From Laguncularia racemosa (lineage: Eukaryota > Streptophyta > Magnoliopsida > Myrtales > Combretaceae): a stretch of 64,000 nucleotides of DNA. Within the stretch, counting starts at the first letter, position 1, and the number at the start of each line of letters is the position of its first letter. The translations under genes were made by a program, and so were the position numbers. The notes below the pieces were generated by a model that saw only the letters and a list, made by a program, of their open reading frames with translations, made no database searches and had not been told where the DNA came from. The DNA lies in assembly GCA_037954665.1 (NCBI GenBank), contig JBBMOL010000138.1, forward strand, positions 1 to 64,000, given 5' to 3'. Shown one piece after another: positions 33,780 to 45,300 of this stretch.

Positions 33780-35407
33780 AATGAAATCTCAATATACGTA
33801 GAGGTATAAAGCATTGATGTATATAGATGTGTTGGTTGTGGGTAAGAAGTTAAATGCCCTAGTGGCATAGGACTCTCCCACCTTTTTATATTAGAAGAAG
33901 TATTAACTATGTTGGGACGAAAGATTAAAAAAGAAAGGACTTGACTAAGACAGTAAACTCTAAGGAAGTCCCTACCATTGGAGTTGTTAAAGAAGTTGAA
34001 CTATGTATTGGCGAATGGTAAGGGAAGGAATCTATTGAGGTGGTACCCCTTGATGATTTTGGGTTTGTGATTGACATGGACTTCTTAGATAATATTGATG
34101 CCTTAATTGTTCCCCATGCAAACTATTTATGTATGTTGGATGAAAAAGCTTAATGCATCATTCTTGTAACTCATAGATGGTTCAACATACTAAGTTTCTC
34201 TCAGCTGTGCAATTTTCTAAGGGATTAAAGAGAAATGAGGTTATGTATCTAGTAGCTCTAAAGTTAGATGAGGGATTAAAGGACCAAGTATAAGCTCTAC
34301 CTCTAGTAGGGGAGTTGTTGAAGGAGTTTTAGGATGTCATGTTGCTGGAATTACTAAGAAACTTCCCTTAAGGAGAGAAATAGACCATGCAATTGAGTTG
34401 GAACTTGGTGCTAAACCTCCTACTATAATCCCCTATTGGATGCCTCTTTAGGAATTAAAGGAATTAAGGCATCAATTGAAGGATTTACTTGAAGTGGGAT
34501 TTATTCAACCCTTAAAGGCAACATTTGGGGCCTTCGTACTATTCTAGAAGAAATATGATGGATTGCTTCGAATGTGTATTGATTATCAAGCCTTAAATAA
34601 GGTCACGATAAAGAACAAGTACCCTATCCCTTTGGTATTGAATTTATATGATAGATTAGGTGAGGCTAGGTACTTCTCTAAGCTTGATCTATGATCTTGG
34701 TACCACTAAGTGAGGATTGTAGAAGAAGATGAGCATAAGACTACTTGCATCATGAAGTATGGATCCTTTGAGTTTCTAGTGATGCCTTTAGCTTAACTAA
34801 TGCATAGGCCATCTTTCATACTTTGATGAATTGAGCCTTGGCACCTTTCTTAGATCGTCTCGTGGTAGTATACTTGGATGACATCATTATGTATAGTAAA
34901 ACTATGGGAGAACTTATAGAGCACCATCGAGCAGTCTTTCTAGCCTTAAGGAAAAACAAATTATATGTAAAGCTAGAACAATGTGCCTTTGCACAAGAGT
35001 AAGTGGCTTTCTTAAGGCATATGATATGATGAAGGAAGATTAGAATGGATGAAGCAAAAATTTGAGCCATTAGAGATTAGAAGGAGCCAACAAAGCTGAC
35101 TGAGTTAGGAATGTTCTTAGGCCTAGTGAATTATTATAAAAGGTTTATTTGGGGATATTCAAGAATTTCAATACCTCTAATGGATCTCCTCAAGAAGAAT
35201 GTCTCATGGTGTTAGGACCGTGGCTATCGGGATACCTTTAATACATGGAAGAAGGTAGTGACTTTGCAAAGCCTTTTGAGGTCTACATTCACGTGAGTGA
35301 CTTTGCAATTAATGGTGTCTTAATGTGGGATAAATACCCCATGGCTTTTGAAAGTTGTAAGTTAAATGAAATCGAAAGGAGATATAATATGCATGAGAAG
35401 GAGATGA
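33780..35407 (+). pseudogene. Protease-RT-RNase H of Galadriel-like element, decayed
   Basis: Protease near 33810-33890: LMYIDVLVVGKKLNALVA is followed by a stop and then DSPTF, so the catalytic triad has been lost. RT from about 34420: ELKELRHQLKDLLEVGFIQP, GLLRMCIDYQALNKVTIKN, YPIPLVLNLYDRLG, KYGSFEFLVMPL. The active-site box YLDD lies at about 34871-34884. RNase H starts about 35245 (FEVYIHVSDFAINGVLMW, PMAFESCKLNEIERRY) and is cut at 35407 by the Athila insertion. Many stops and some frameshifts. Confidence 0.75.
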
Positions 35408-36814
35408 TGATCCGTTGTAAATATATAAAATTTTTAAAAGCAAATTCCACCAACAAGTGCATTAGGTCAGATCAAGTAATATAGTAATAAGTCGAGTGTT
35501 GAATCCACGAGGATTAAATAAGTACTAAATTGATATTAGATTCTATTATTATTTAGGTAATCAAATTGAGAGAATTAACTAATCAAATATTAATTAATCT
35601 AATACACCTAGATTTTTACTAAGAATAGGAGAAAATTGTTATAAAGATATATCAATTGAAAGTAGGAAAACCGAATCCACCCTAGTTTCACTAATTAGAT
35701 TATCATCATATTATAATGATTCTTAGCTATGTAGATATTCATATGAAATTGTGAAATTTTTATTTCTTTTCTGATTAATTAAAACTCGAAACCTTAAAAA
35801 TCAATTTATTAGCTTTCACTAAATAAATTAACAAGGGATTATATATTCAACTACATCTCCCAATTATATAGTTAACTAATATTCCATCACAATTTCTCCT
35901 AATTCCTCAGTGAGAAACAAATCAAGAATATTGCATTAAGGTCTCAAACAATTTCTAATTAGATTAAAATAATCCTATTTCCACAGTTCTTATTCAACCT
36001 AACTTAAGAAAGCCTATTGAACCCTAATTTCCCTTCTGAGTTATTAAAATTCCTATAATCTTAATTCAAACATGAAATCAAAATTTATAGTATAGGATTT
36101 ACAATATAAATCTTCCATATATCTAACAATCTTATAATATAGTTATAATCATCATCTTAGTTATTCTAAGGTTTCATTGATTTCCCATAAATAAACTCAA
36201 AACATCATGGAATTGAAAACATAAACATAAATCAAAGAAATTACTATAATAGAATTCATTATTGAAAAAAAAATAAAGTCTATGAATTGAATAGAAAAGT
36301 ACTAGTTTAGAGATCACCAATTCAATAGAGCAAGAATCAATCACAATACAAAAATCCTGCATATCCTTGATGAAGAAGTCTTTTCTTGATGATTCCAATG
36401 GATTCAATTGATGAAAACTTTAACTACACTAACCAATTCTCCCTTTCCTCTCTCTAGGGTTCAAAAGTAACAATAAGAAAAAGATAAGATCCCCTAAATC
36501 CTTCACATCTGGCCTCTTAATCAAAACTAAAGGAATGTCTTTTAGTTTCCTCTCAAAGTTGGCACTAAAGCTAGTAGCTTTTTCTTTCAAGGTCGGTGGC
36601 TTAAGCCGGCAGCTTACATTCTCAAGGCCAACGGTTTAGGCTGGAGGCTTTGATTGTTGAAAGCCGATCTACTCGTGTTTGCACTCTAAGCTTTTATAGA
36701 CCTAAAATAGCACAGTAAATCTAATTAAGTACTATTTTCTTAGAATTTCTAAAATATCAGTGATAATTTAACATGATTCATACAATAAAATTTGAGTAGA
36801 ATATGCCCTTATCA
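35408..36814 (-). repeat. 3' LTR of Athila element
   Basis: 1407 bp. Sense start TGATAAGGGCATATTC (complement of 36799-36814), end CAACGGATCA. TATAAAAG on the minus strand at 36691-36698. GC-richer patches with AGCCGGCAGC-like words near 36595-36660 lie downstream of the TATA box. Confidence 0.88.
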
Positions 36815-38088
36815 ACTTCCCCACACTTGAACTTTTTCTTTTCCTCAAGCAAAGTATTTAAAATTAATGAAGTAATCTGTCAGTGAGAATGTAAAATTCT
36901 CTATTAACAAAATACTTGAAATTTCGATGTCTACAACTCTAATCATATCAGGATATGTAACTAAATTATTATTGTTGAAATTTTTGTAGCTAATCTAAAC
37001 AAAACAAACTTTAATCCTAGTGTTTAACTTAAGATTTTTAATTCAAAAGTGAATACTCAGTCCTACAAAGAAAAAAAACTCATTGAAACTTCCATAGTAA
37101 TTAGCAAACATATAATCCCCTAAATCACTTCTCTATAAATGGTCCTATTAGTGAAAGCATATGGTATCCATTCTTTCCATAGAATTTCTCCCTTTTTATT
37201 ACAAATCTTATTTCACTTTTTTTTTTCAAGTTCAAATATTGAACTTTTGCTTTTCCGCCTTTCATGTTATGGTGAGTTCATTGAGTTGGCACATCCTGAG
37301 CTCATCACCCAAGTGACTAGGTTTTAAAGGGACCCCTACGGACTCTTCCTCACACTAACATTCAAGTATTGGACTTTTGCCTTTTTGCCTTTCACATTAT
37401 GGTGAGTTCATTAAGTCGGCACATCCTAGGCTCATCACCCAAGTGACTAGGTTTTAAAGTGACCCTTACGAATTCTTCCTCACACTAACATTCAAGATTA
37501 GATACTCTTAACTCAATTTTTTCTTTTTTTTTTTTGTGAATAAAGATTCTTTTTAAAAAAGGGTCACTAAGTAAAAAGTTTCTTCTACCTCTTTCACCAG
37601 ATGTTAAAAATATTTTCAAAGAAACTTAAGAGAGGATATACAAGCTAAATTTACTAGGAAGTAGACATGCTTGCTATTCTACTTAAGGACTCGATTTACT
37701 TTCAAATTTTTAAAATTAAATGCTAAACATAAGGTAAATTTTTTCCTTAAAGATTTCACTACATAGTTTCATCCAAGTAATCTAATCACATAAATAGGTG
37801 AGTAAGACACCAAATTAAGTTAATTTAACCTTAAGTTACCAGATGACTCTTAAGGACAAATATGAGTCCAAAGCAAAGATAACAATAATAAGGGCTAAGA
37901 TGTCATCAATATGAACAAGTATTCACTAATTCAGACATCAGTAATTCATACTCAACTTTTCTATGATCCCTTCCTCAATATTTCTAATTCAATGAAATTA
38001 CAAGAGAATAAATGATAATGAAATTAAGGAAAAAGAAAACTGGAACTTCCCCAATATTTTGAAGAGATAGGAGATTGTGTCAAAATTT
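36815..38088 (-). other. Athila 3' untranslated region with PPT
   Basis: Non-coding. The PPT (sense AAGTGTGGGGAAGT) is next to the LTR. Contains the 140-bp duplication listed separately. Further poly-A/T runs. Confidence 0.6.
37231..37490 (-). repeat. Two-copy repeat (about 140 bp) in Athila 3' UTR
   Basis: Units at 37231-37370 and 37371-37490 share TATGGTGAGTTCATT, GCTCATCACCCAAGTGACTA and CTTCCTCACACTAACATTC. A related pair (GTTCATCACTCGAGTT; GTTCGTCACCCGAGTC) lies in the internal part of the non-autonomous element at 45775-45795 and 46065-46080. Confidence 0.75.
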
Positions 38089-39274
38089 TCAATCCTGGTA
38101 TGAGTTGCTATGATCATCAACTTCATCTTCTGATTGTGCCTTTGGAGAAGTCTCATAGTGCAAGTCCTGAGCTGCTATTGCATTCATGCAAGATATAGCA
38201 AATTTGAACATATTAAATAATGCAGTCCAGAATTTCTTATTGTTCTTTTGCTCATGCCTAAATTCCCTCTTTACTTCCTTAAGCTCATGCTTGACACCTT
38301 TAATGTCCTTTCTCAACCTCTCAAAAGTGTTGTCAGGAGGAGCAAATTAGGATGTAGAGGCTCTCATGGTAGGGGGAATGTCTGTTGTCTCTTCAATATC
38401 TTTTGAAATAACTCGATTGCCTATCTTAGATAGCCCCCAAGCCCTGAATGGTCCTAAAGAGATTTTCTTACACTCTATGATCACATCCCCTTTCATGGTG
38501 CTCAAAGATACCTATGCCTTTTAACAATGCAGTGATGTACCCTCTACAAAGAATAACTTTAGTTCTCGTATCCTCCAACTGCCTAGCAATAAAATTTGCT
38601 ACTTCTACCCCAATATCAATTCTGTAACCTGAAATCATACTATACAAGTAGAACATATCAAAGCTTGTTACCTTACTATGACCGGTCTTCTTGTAGCAAA
38701 TGGTATGAGATAAAATGTGAAGGAGCAACTTGAGCTCCATTGAGGCAAAGGTGGTAGCAAGAGACTTGGAGGGTACAAAATCATCCCTCCTAGGCCTAAT
38801 CAGCCAAAACCAGAATGTTTCTACATTCATGATCGAAGGTTAAGCATTAGGGAGGTCTTCTTCAGCTTCTTCATCCTCATAAATCCCCAAGAAATATCCA
38901 AACTGTTTAAGATCAATTACATGGACTTGCTCATAAGCCTAGAATGTCATGATGGAATAGTGCTCATTGTGCTCTATTTTCGTTATAGATAAAAACTCAA
39001 TTATGACATTCTTGTAGGTTGGTTATCTTATCTCAAACAGCTTAAAACATGTCTTATCTGCTACCATTTGCTGAATCTTCTCCTCCATGCCATAGTCCCT
39101 TAAGATCTCCCAATCTAGATACTAATGGTTCATGAAGTCCTTTTTCAGCAATTGAGTCTTTCTTTCCTTAGCATAATCCTATTCAAAGAAGAGCTCTATA
39201 TGCTGACTACTAGAAGAAGCCTCACCTGCAACTCTTTGTTTCTATTTCCGAGGCTGGAGTTTTTTGGGTGGCAT
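38089..39274 (-). pseudogene. Athila env-like / extra ORF, broken
   Basis: Probable start at 39274 (MPPKKLQPRK, then a stop). Open pieces at 38830-38468 (120 aa; RPRRDDFVPSKSLATTFASM, DIGVEVANFIARQLEDTR) and 38316-38089 (charged, helix-prone: KGVKHELKEVKREFRHEQK). Its place between integrase and the 3' LTR is where Athila elements carry their additional ORF, often called env-like. I see no signal peptide or clear membrane segment, so an envelope role is not supported by sequence. Confidence 0.55.
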
Positions 39275-40289
39275 ACCTACATAATAATTCATATGAATTT
39301 CTAAGAAAGAACGCATGATCTAGTAAATCATTGTCTCAACCTTGGGATTGTGTTTTAAATTCAACAAATGCCCTAACATTCATGTTTGAAACATGATTTT
39401 ATAGCAGATATGTCTAATTCAGAACTATAGGCATCAAAATAATAAGAACCAAGTAGATAAGTTATCATGTTACTTACACTTGCACTAGGGAAAATCAAAG
39501 CTGGCAGCTTAAGTTAGGCGGCCTAAAATTTGAACAGCGTAGGAAAAATTTGTTTAAAAACACATAATTGGAAAATTTTATAGTTAAGGTAGTTGATATC
39601 TTTCAAACAAAACAAAATCCAACCCTATCAAAAGCAGCATAAACTTCCCAAGAAAACACATGTTAAGCAAAATTGAATAAAATTTTCAGTTCATGAACCT
39701 TATCCACAAAATTCAAACCCCAAAATGAATTAGCTGCATATAATTTAACATATAGGTAGTAAATATGGAAAAAGCCCCAATTTTTCATGAATCAATTCGA
39801 TTCAAGCCCTAGTTCCTACACTTTGGGAATTTTTTTACAAAATTCAATACAAAACTAAGTGTAAATCCACATGCATGAGCATGTAAGCACAATTCCAATT
39901 AAAAAAAAAATAGCAACCCAACACATTCCAAAAACTCTAAGATTTCCTTCTACTAATCACCAAGAATCGCAGCTAAAACTAAAGGAAAACAAAAATAAAT
40001 AAATAAATGTGAACTTACAAGAGTAAAGAATAGAAGGAATGAAGACTTACTTGATGTTGATTGTAGAGTAGAGATGAAGTTTAGTTCCTTGAGTGCGAGT
40101 GAGTGCATGAGAGTTGTTAGAGAGAGTGTTGTGTAAGAGTGAGAGAAATGGGGAAATGAAGAAGATAATGTAAATTAGGAATACCGGTTGAAATATGTTG
40201 AATAGGACATAAGCCGGTAGCTTTTAACTGTACGCCGCCGGTTTAGAAACTCCTTTTGTTTTTTAAAATAAAACTAAACTAATTTACCT
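39275..40289 (-). other. Spacer between Athila integrase and extra ORF
   Basis: Non-coding, AT-rich; no feature I can support. GCCGGTAGC/GCCGCCGGT words near 40210-40250 echo words in the LTR. Confidence 0.4.
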
Positions 40290-41640
40290 TAATGCTATGC
40301 ATGGGTTGCCTCTCATGAAGCGCTTAGTTTATAGTCGCTAGCCCGACTTCCCCAGTGTTTTAAAGCGGATTTGCTAGATCTACAATAGTGGTAACACTAT
40401 TAATGTTTTCTCATTTGTGGTAATGTTTAAGGAGATAATCGTTTACTTTAAGCATATGGTTATCTTCAGCTTTTAACTCAACTACACCATAAGGAAAAAC
40501 ATTAACAATAACAAATGGACCAAACCATTGGGATCTCAACTTACCAGGAAATAGTTTCAATTGAGAGTTGTATAATAGAACTTTCTACCCGAGTAAAAGC
40601 TCTCGGCTTAAAATGTTCTTGTCATGCCATCGCTTAGCTCATTCCTTGTATATCTTAGCATTCTCATGTGCTTCCTCTCTTATGTCAACCATCTGGTTTA
40701 GCTAAAGCAACCTCTTTTCACCTGTAGCTTGGAAATCAATGTTAAGGTGTTTTATGGCCCAGTATGCCCAGTTCTTAAGCTCCACAAGTAGTTGACATGA
40801 TTTACCATAAACAATCTTATATGGGGACATTCCTATAAGGGTTTTGAAAGCGGTTCTAGAGGCCCACAATGCATCATCAAGTTTTAAAGACCAATCTTTC
40901 CTAGATGCTTTGACAGTTGTCTCTAGAATACATTTTATTTCTTTATTGGATACTTTTACCTATCCACAAGTTTGTGGATGATAAGGAATGGCAATTTTAT
41001 GAGTAACTCCATATTTTGATAATAATTTTTCAAATTTCCTATTGCAAAAATGCGATCCCCCATCACTAATGATAACTCTAGGTATCCCAAAATTTGAAAA
41101 TATGTTCATTTTCAAAAATCTAATTACAACTTTGCTATCATTAGTTTGTAGAGCAATTACTTCTACCTATTTTGATACATAATCGATAGCTACAAGAATA
41201 AATTTGTTTGAAAAAGATGAGGGGAAAGGACCTATAAAATCTATTCCCTACACATCAAAAAGCTCAATTACATGAATGTTGTTTTGTGTTAATTCATGTC
41301 TCCTGGAAATATTGCCAGTCCTTTAGCATTGAGCACAAGACAAAATGAAATTCCTATTGTCATTAAACAGTTTAGGCCAATAAAACCCGCAAGATAAAAT
41401 TTTAGCTACAGTTCTTTCCATACCAAAATGGCCTCCTACTTCTCTAGAATGATAATGTTGTATTATGCTAAGCTATTTAGTTTCAAGTATACAATGTCTA
41501 ATTACTTGGTCAGGATAACATTTAAACAAATATGGTTCATCCCAAAAATAGTATTTCACATCATGTAAGAATTTCTTGTTCTATTGATATGACAAACCAT
41601 ATGGTGTGATTTTGCTAACCAAGTAATTGACTATATCAAC
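40290..41640 (-). pseudogene. Athila integrase, broken
   Basis: Minus-strand phrases: GVTHKIAIPYHPQT (about 41010-40965), KDWSLKLDDALWASRTAFKT (about 40905-40845), GMSPYKIVYGKSCQL (about 40840-40795), KLFPGKLRSQWFGPF (about 40560-40515), the last corresponding to the GPF-type C-terminal domain. Integrase core order is preserved but stops interrupt it, including one where HPQTSG-Q is expected (HPQTCG then stop). The zinc finger and first Asp block lie further up near 41200-41560 in poor condition. Confidence 0.7.
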
Positions 41641-41655
41641 ATACCAAGGTAATCC

Positions 41656-43140
41656 TTAGATATCTACTACATGCAGTTGTTCATTAGGGAACTTTTCATT
41701 CATGGGTAGATCTAAACAATAATATTCCAAATGGGATAAATGATCAATCACTACATTTTCAATTCCCTTTTTATCTCTAATTTCTAGGTTAAATTCTTGC
41801 AGTAGTAAAATCCAGCAAATTAACCTAGGTTTAGCATCAACTTTAGCAAACAAATACTTAAGAGCAGCATGGTCTGTATACACTATGATCTTATAACCTA
41901 TCAGATAAGGCTAAAACTTGTCACATGCAAATACAATTGCTAAAAGCTCTTTTTTAGTTGTGGCATAGTTTCTTTGGGCCTCATTCAAAGTTCTACTAGC
42001 ATGGTATATAACATGAAATATTTAACTTTCCTTTACCCAAGTACCGCTCCTACAGCATAGTCGCTGGCATCACACATAAGCTCGAATGGAAGCTCCCAAT
42101 CAAGTGCAACAATCATTAGTGCAGAAGTGAGCTTCTCCTTCAATAAGTTGAATGCCTACAAACTATTGTCATAAAAAAAAAAGTAGAATCTTTTTCAAGC
42201 AAATTACAAAGAGGTCTAGATATTTTAGGAAAGTCCTTGATAAATCTCCTGTAGAAGCCAGCACATCCTAGGAAGCTCCTAACTCCTTTTACTGAAGTGG
42301 GGGGTGGGGGTGGGGGTTCGCAACTTCTCTATTATCTCCACTTTTGCCTTGCCAACCTCAATCCCCTTCCTTGACACTTTGTGACCTAAGATGATTCCCT
42401 CTCTTACCATAAAATGGCATCTCTTTATATCTTTTAAGTACACAACTTAAATTTATCAGACATGATTTAAATCACCTCCCAAAAATAGAAAAGTCATCCA
42501 TAAATATTTCAATAAAATTCTCTAACATGTTAGGAAATATAGACATCATACACCTTTGAAAAGTAGCAGGTGCATTACAGAGACCAAAGGGCATTCTCCT
42601 AAAGGAAAAAGTGCCATAGGGACAAGTAAAAGTGGTTTTCTCCTAGTCTTCGGGTGCTATATGAATTTGATTATAACCAGAATAATCATCTAGAAAACAA
42701 TAATAGTCATGCCCTGCAAGTTTTTCTAGAATCTAATCAATGAAGGGGAGGGGGAAATGGTCTTTACGAGTAGCATCATTTAATTTTCTATAGTCTATAC
42801 AAACTTGCCACCCAGTTATAGTGTGAGTAGGGATTAATTCATTAGCTTCATTTTTAATTACAGTCAGACCACCTTTTTTAGGCACTACCTGAATAGGACT
42901 AACCCATTTACTATCAAAGATAAGATAGATAATGCCTACATCCAACAGTTTAAACACTTCCTTCTTTACTACCTCCTTAAGAGTTAGGTTGAGTCGTCTT
43001 TGTGGTTGCACTATAGGTTTGTACTCAACTTCTAAAAGTATCTTGTGAGTGCAAATCAAAGGGCTAATTTCTTTGATATCTGCAGTAGTTCACCCCATCC
43101 TCTCCTTATGCTCTCTTAGCATGCCTAGGAGTTATTACTC
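41656..43140 (-). pseudogene. Athila reverse transcriptase-RNase H, broken
   Basis: RT begins near 43060 (EVVKKEVFKLLDVGIIY, SKWVSPIQVVPKKGG, TGWQVCIDYRKLNDATRKD, HFPLPFID). The catalytic box FMDD is intact at 42493-42504 (FIEIFMDDFSIFG). RNase H is recognised by YTDHAALKYLFAK (41883-41840) and KGIENVVIDHLSHLE (about 41775-41730). Stops occur between these blocks (for example just after PLPFID), and an insertion of G/T-rich sequence (GGGGTGGGGGTGGGGG) lies at 42300-42316. Confidence 0.8.
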
Positions 43141-43314
43141 CTGATCACCTATCAAAGAAGAAGAAATGATTATTGGCAAAGTTTTATCTATTCTAAGATA
43201 AGCATATTTTAAATAGCTAGGCAACGGTTTAAAATCTAGCATTGGAGGTTATGCCAAAGATGGCATTAGTTTTGTCTCACTAGTACCCAACTCCTCATAG
43301 TAATGATTCTTGAT

Positions 43315-43748
43315 TTATGACACTTGTTTCACACATCCTTCCTCAAGCTCGTCCTCATCACTCCAATTATCCAAATCTCTAAGAACTGATTCCATAGTGT
43401 CTACACCTGTTATCTCCTCAATAGACTTATAGGCAAGCTCATAAATAATATCAATGGTATAACAAGTTTTACGATCATCAAATTTACTTGTAGCTTCATA
43501 AACATTAAAAGTTATCTCATCATCCACAACTCTTAAAGTAATCTTACCTTGTTCTACATCTATTAATGCTTTACCTGTTGCAAGAATGATCTACCTAGAA
43601 TCATGGGCACTTCTCTATCCTCCTTCATTTCCAGGGTGATAAAATCAATTGGGAATATGAATTTGTTCACCTTCACAAGGACATTCTCAATAATGCCTTT
43701 AGGGTATTTGATGCTCTTGTCAGCAAGTTGCAAAGTAACATGAGTTTC
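43315..43748 (-). pseudogene. Athila protease, C-terminal half (cut by insertion)
   Basis: From 43748 downwards: THVTLQLADKSIKYPKGI, then PMILGRSFL, then a linker ORF (43527-43315). The N-terminal half is at 48523-48660 on the other side of the non-autonomous insertion (VLIDSSVSINLMPLSTF; Asp-Ser in place of D-L/T-G). Removing the insert with one TSD copy rejoins the frame between the two halves. Confidence 0.8.
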
Positions 43749-45300
43749 TGATGGACGATCTGACCGTTCTAACAAGTTTAACCCTCTACTCAATCCTAGC
43801 TTACGATCAGTTCTCAGGCAAGTATACCTATCGACTAGCAGTATAGCATAGGAGTACAGGTATCGATCCCACGAAGACTTATAAGTACTAGTACTAACGA
43901 TTCTCCTACTATCTAACTTCTCACTATTGATGATCTCAACTATCCTAATTATTGCTTAAACCTGAAAGAAACAAATAAAATGAACAAAGTAAATGTATTC
44001 AAACACTCCCTTAATTAATTCAATGATTTAAACATACCCTGCCCAAGATCCACCCTTAATTCTCATGCAGCTTTTATTCAATTCCAAACTATCCAATGAT
44101 TAATACCCAATCTCTTATCTGCGGAGTTTCTTACACTGGATTAAAGTCTTTCTCAAGATCAATAATCTCTAATCCTAATTAAGCCAATTAAGATCTCTCT
44201 TCAATTAACATAATCAAGATTGCATTAGAATCCTAGGACTCTCAATTGAACCAGACCACTATGTCCTCGTTCAATATAGAAAACCTCCTATAACCTATCT
44301 CTAGGATTACAAGGGGTCTTTTTATCCATGCCAGATCCACTCTATCAAACAATTTCTCAATCTTAATAACAGAGATATAATTCCATCCTAATACTGCGCA
44401 CATATCAAGATGAATACACTATAATTGCAACAAGAATAAACTCAAGGAATGGAATTAAATTATTGAACATCCACAATTCTATCACATGATAATCAGGGGT
44501 TTCACAAGGGAACAGGGATATGAAACAATTAGCCACTCATTAATCTAATAAGGAGAGCAAAACATAAAATAATTGAGTCCATAAAGAAATTCAAACACGA
44601 AATATCTTGGCTTCCAATCCGAAGACTATTCTGGCAGCAGCTTCTTGCAACAGCTTCTCTTCTCTAGGGTTTCTCTTGTGCCGCCTCTCCCCTTTCTCTC
44701 ATTAGGGTTGTTCTATTTATACTTCTTGAGGCATGACCGAGCATCTTCAGCTGGAAAGATACGATTGTATCTTTCCTTTTCCAAGTGAATCTCATCAAGT
44801 GAATAACAGTCGCCTGGCACGCCTAACGGCACGACCAGATTTCAAACCGTGTCTCCCTCTAGTCGAAAATATGTAACTCCTCAATCTTGCTCAGTGTTTG
44901 GCACGGCTCGGAACACGGCTAGCAGCACTGCCAGCAACACGGCTAGATTATAAACCGTGCTAAGTTCTGGAGCTTTCCACTTCTCCGCAGCATTTGCCAC
45001 GGCTTCAAACACACCCCTATCACGAGCCGTGCTTCCTTTCCAAGTGACTCTTTCATCTTCAGGTGTGCCCACGGTTCATGACACGGCCGTGGCTTTTCAC
45101 GTGTTGTCCATGATTATCTTTAACTTGATCTTTTAAGCTTCAATTATGCTCCTTTTGTGATCTTTCTCCTTCTCTTTGGTATTATACCCTGAAACATATA
45201 TTTATCTGTTAAGTGCTGAATCCGCATTGATTTTATTCAAAAGATTATACAAATTCATTCTTAATGCCTATGATTTACAAGGGTTAATTTACTCTTATCA
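43749..45300 (-). repeat. 3' LTR of non-autonomous element
   Basis: TATAAATAG (minus) at about 44713-44721. Upstream of it in U3, 44820-45095 is rich in CACGGC/GCCGTG words, ending with ACACGGCCGTG near 45081-45091. Confidence 0.92.

Larger units (their letters stand above)
32182..35407 (+). mobile_element. Galadriel-like chromovirus, left part (split by Athila)
   Basis: 5' LTR, PBS, gag, protease and RT to mid RNase H. The frame continues at 59467. It is the outermost host of the nest. RT phrases KVTIKNKYPIPL, DRLGEARYFSKLDL and YLDDIIM, and the RNase H phrase NEIERRYNMHEKEM, match the Galadriel/Tekay group; the short LTR (about 416 bp) with a TGTCACGG start favours Galadriel. Dense stops show long decay. 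Confidence 0.75.

Noticed and set aside
34816..35070. 84-codon minus ORF
   Set aside because: Antisense to the decayed RT of the Galadriel-like element.
36174..36407. 77-codon minus ORF in the Athila LTR (also near 51469-51735)
   Set aside because: Lies in R/U5 of the LTR; partial conservation in the other LTR reflects LTR identity, not coding.
42300..42316. G-quadruplex-like GGGGTGGGGGTGGGGG as a regulatory site
   Set aside because: It lies within decayed Athila RT sequence and is probably a local expansion; no sign of function.
44881..45072. 63-codon ORF present in both LTRs (also 48103-48294)
   Set aside because: Conserved only because the LTRs are near-identical; it lies in U3 and covers the repeated CACGGC words.
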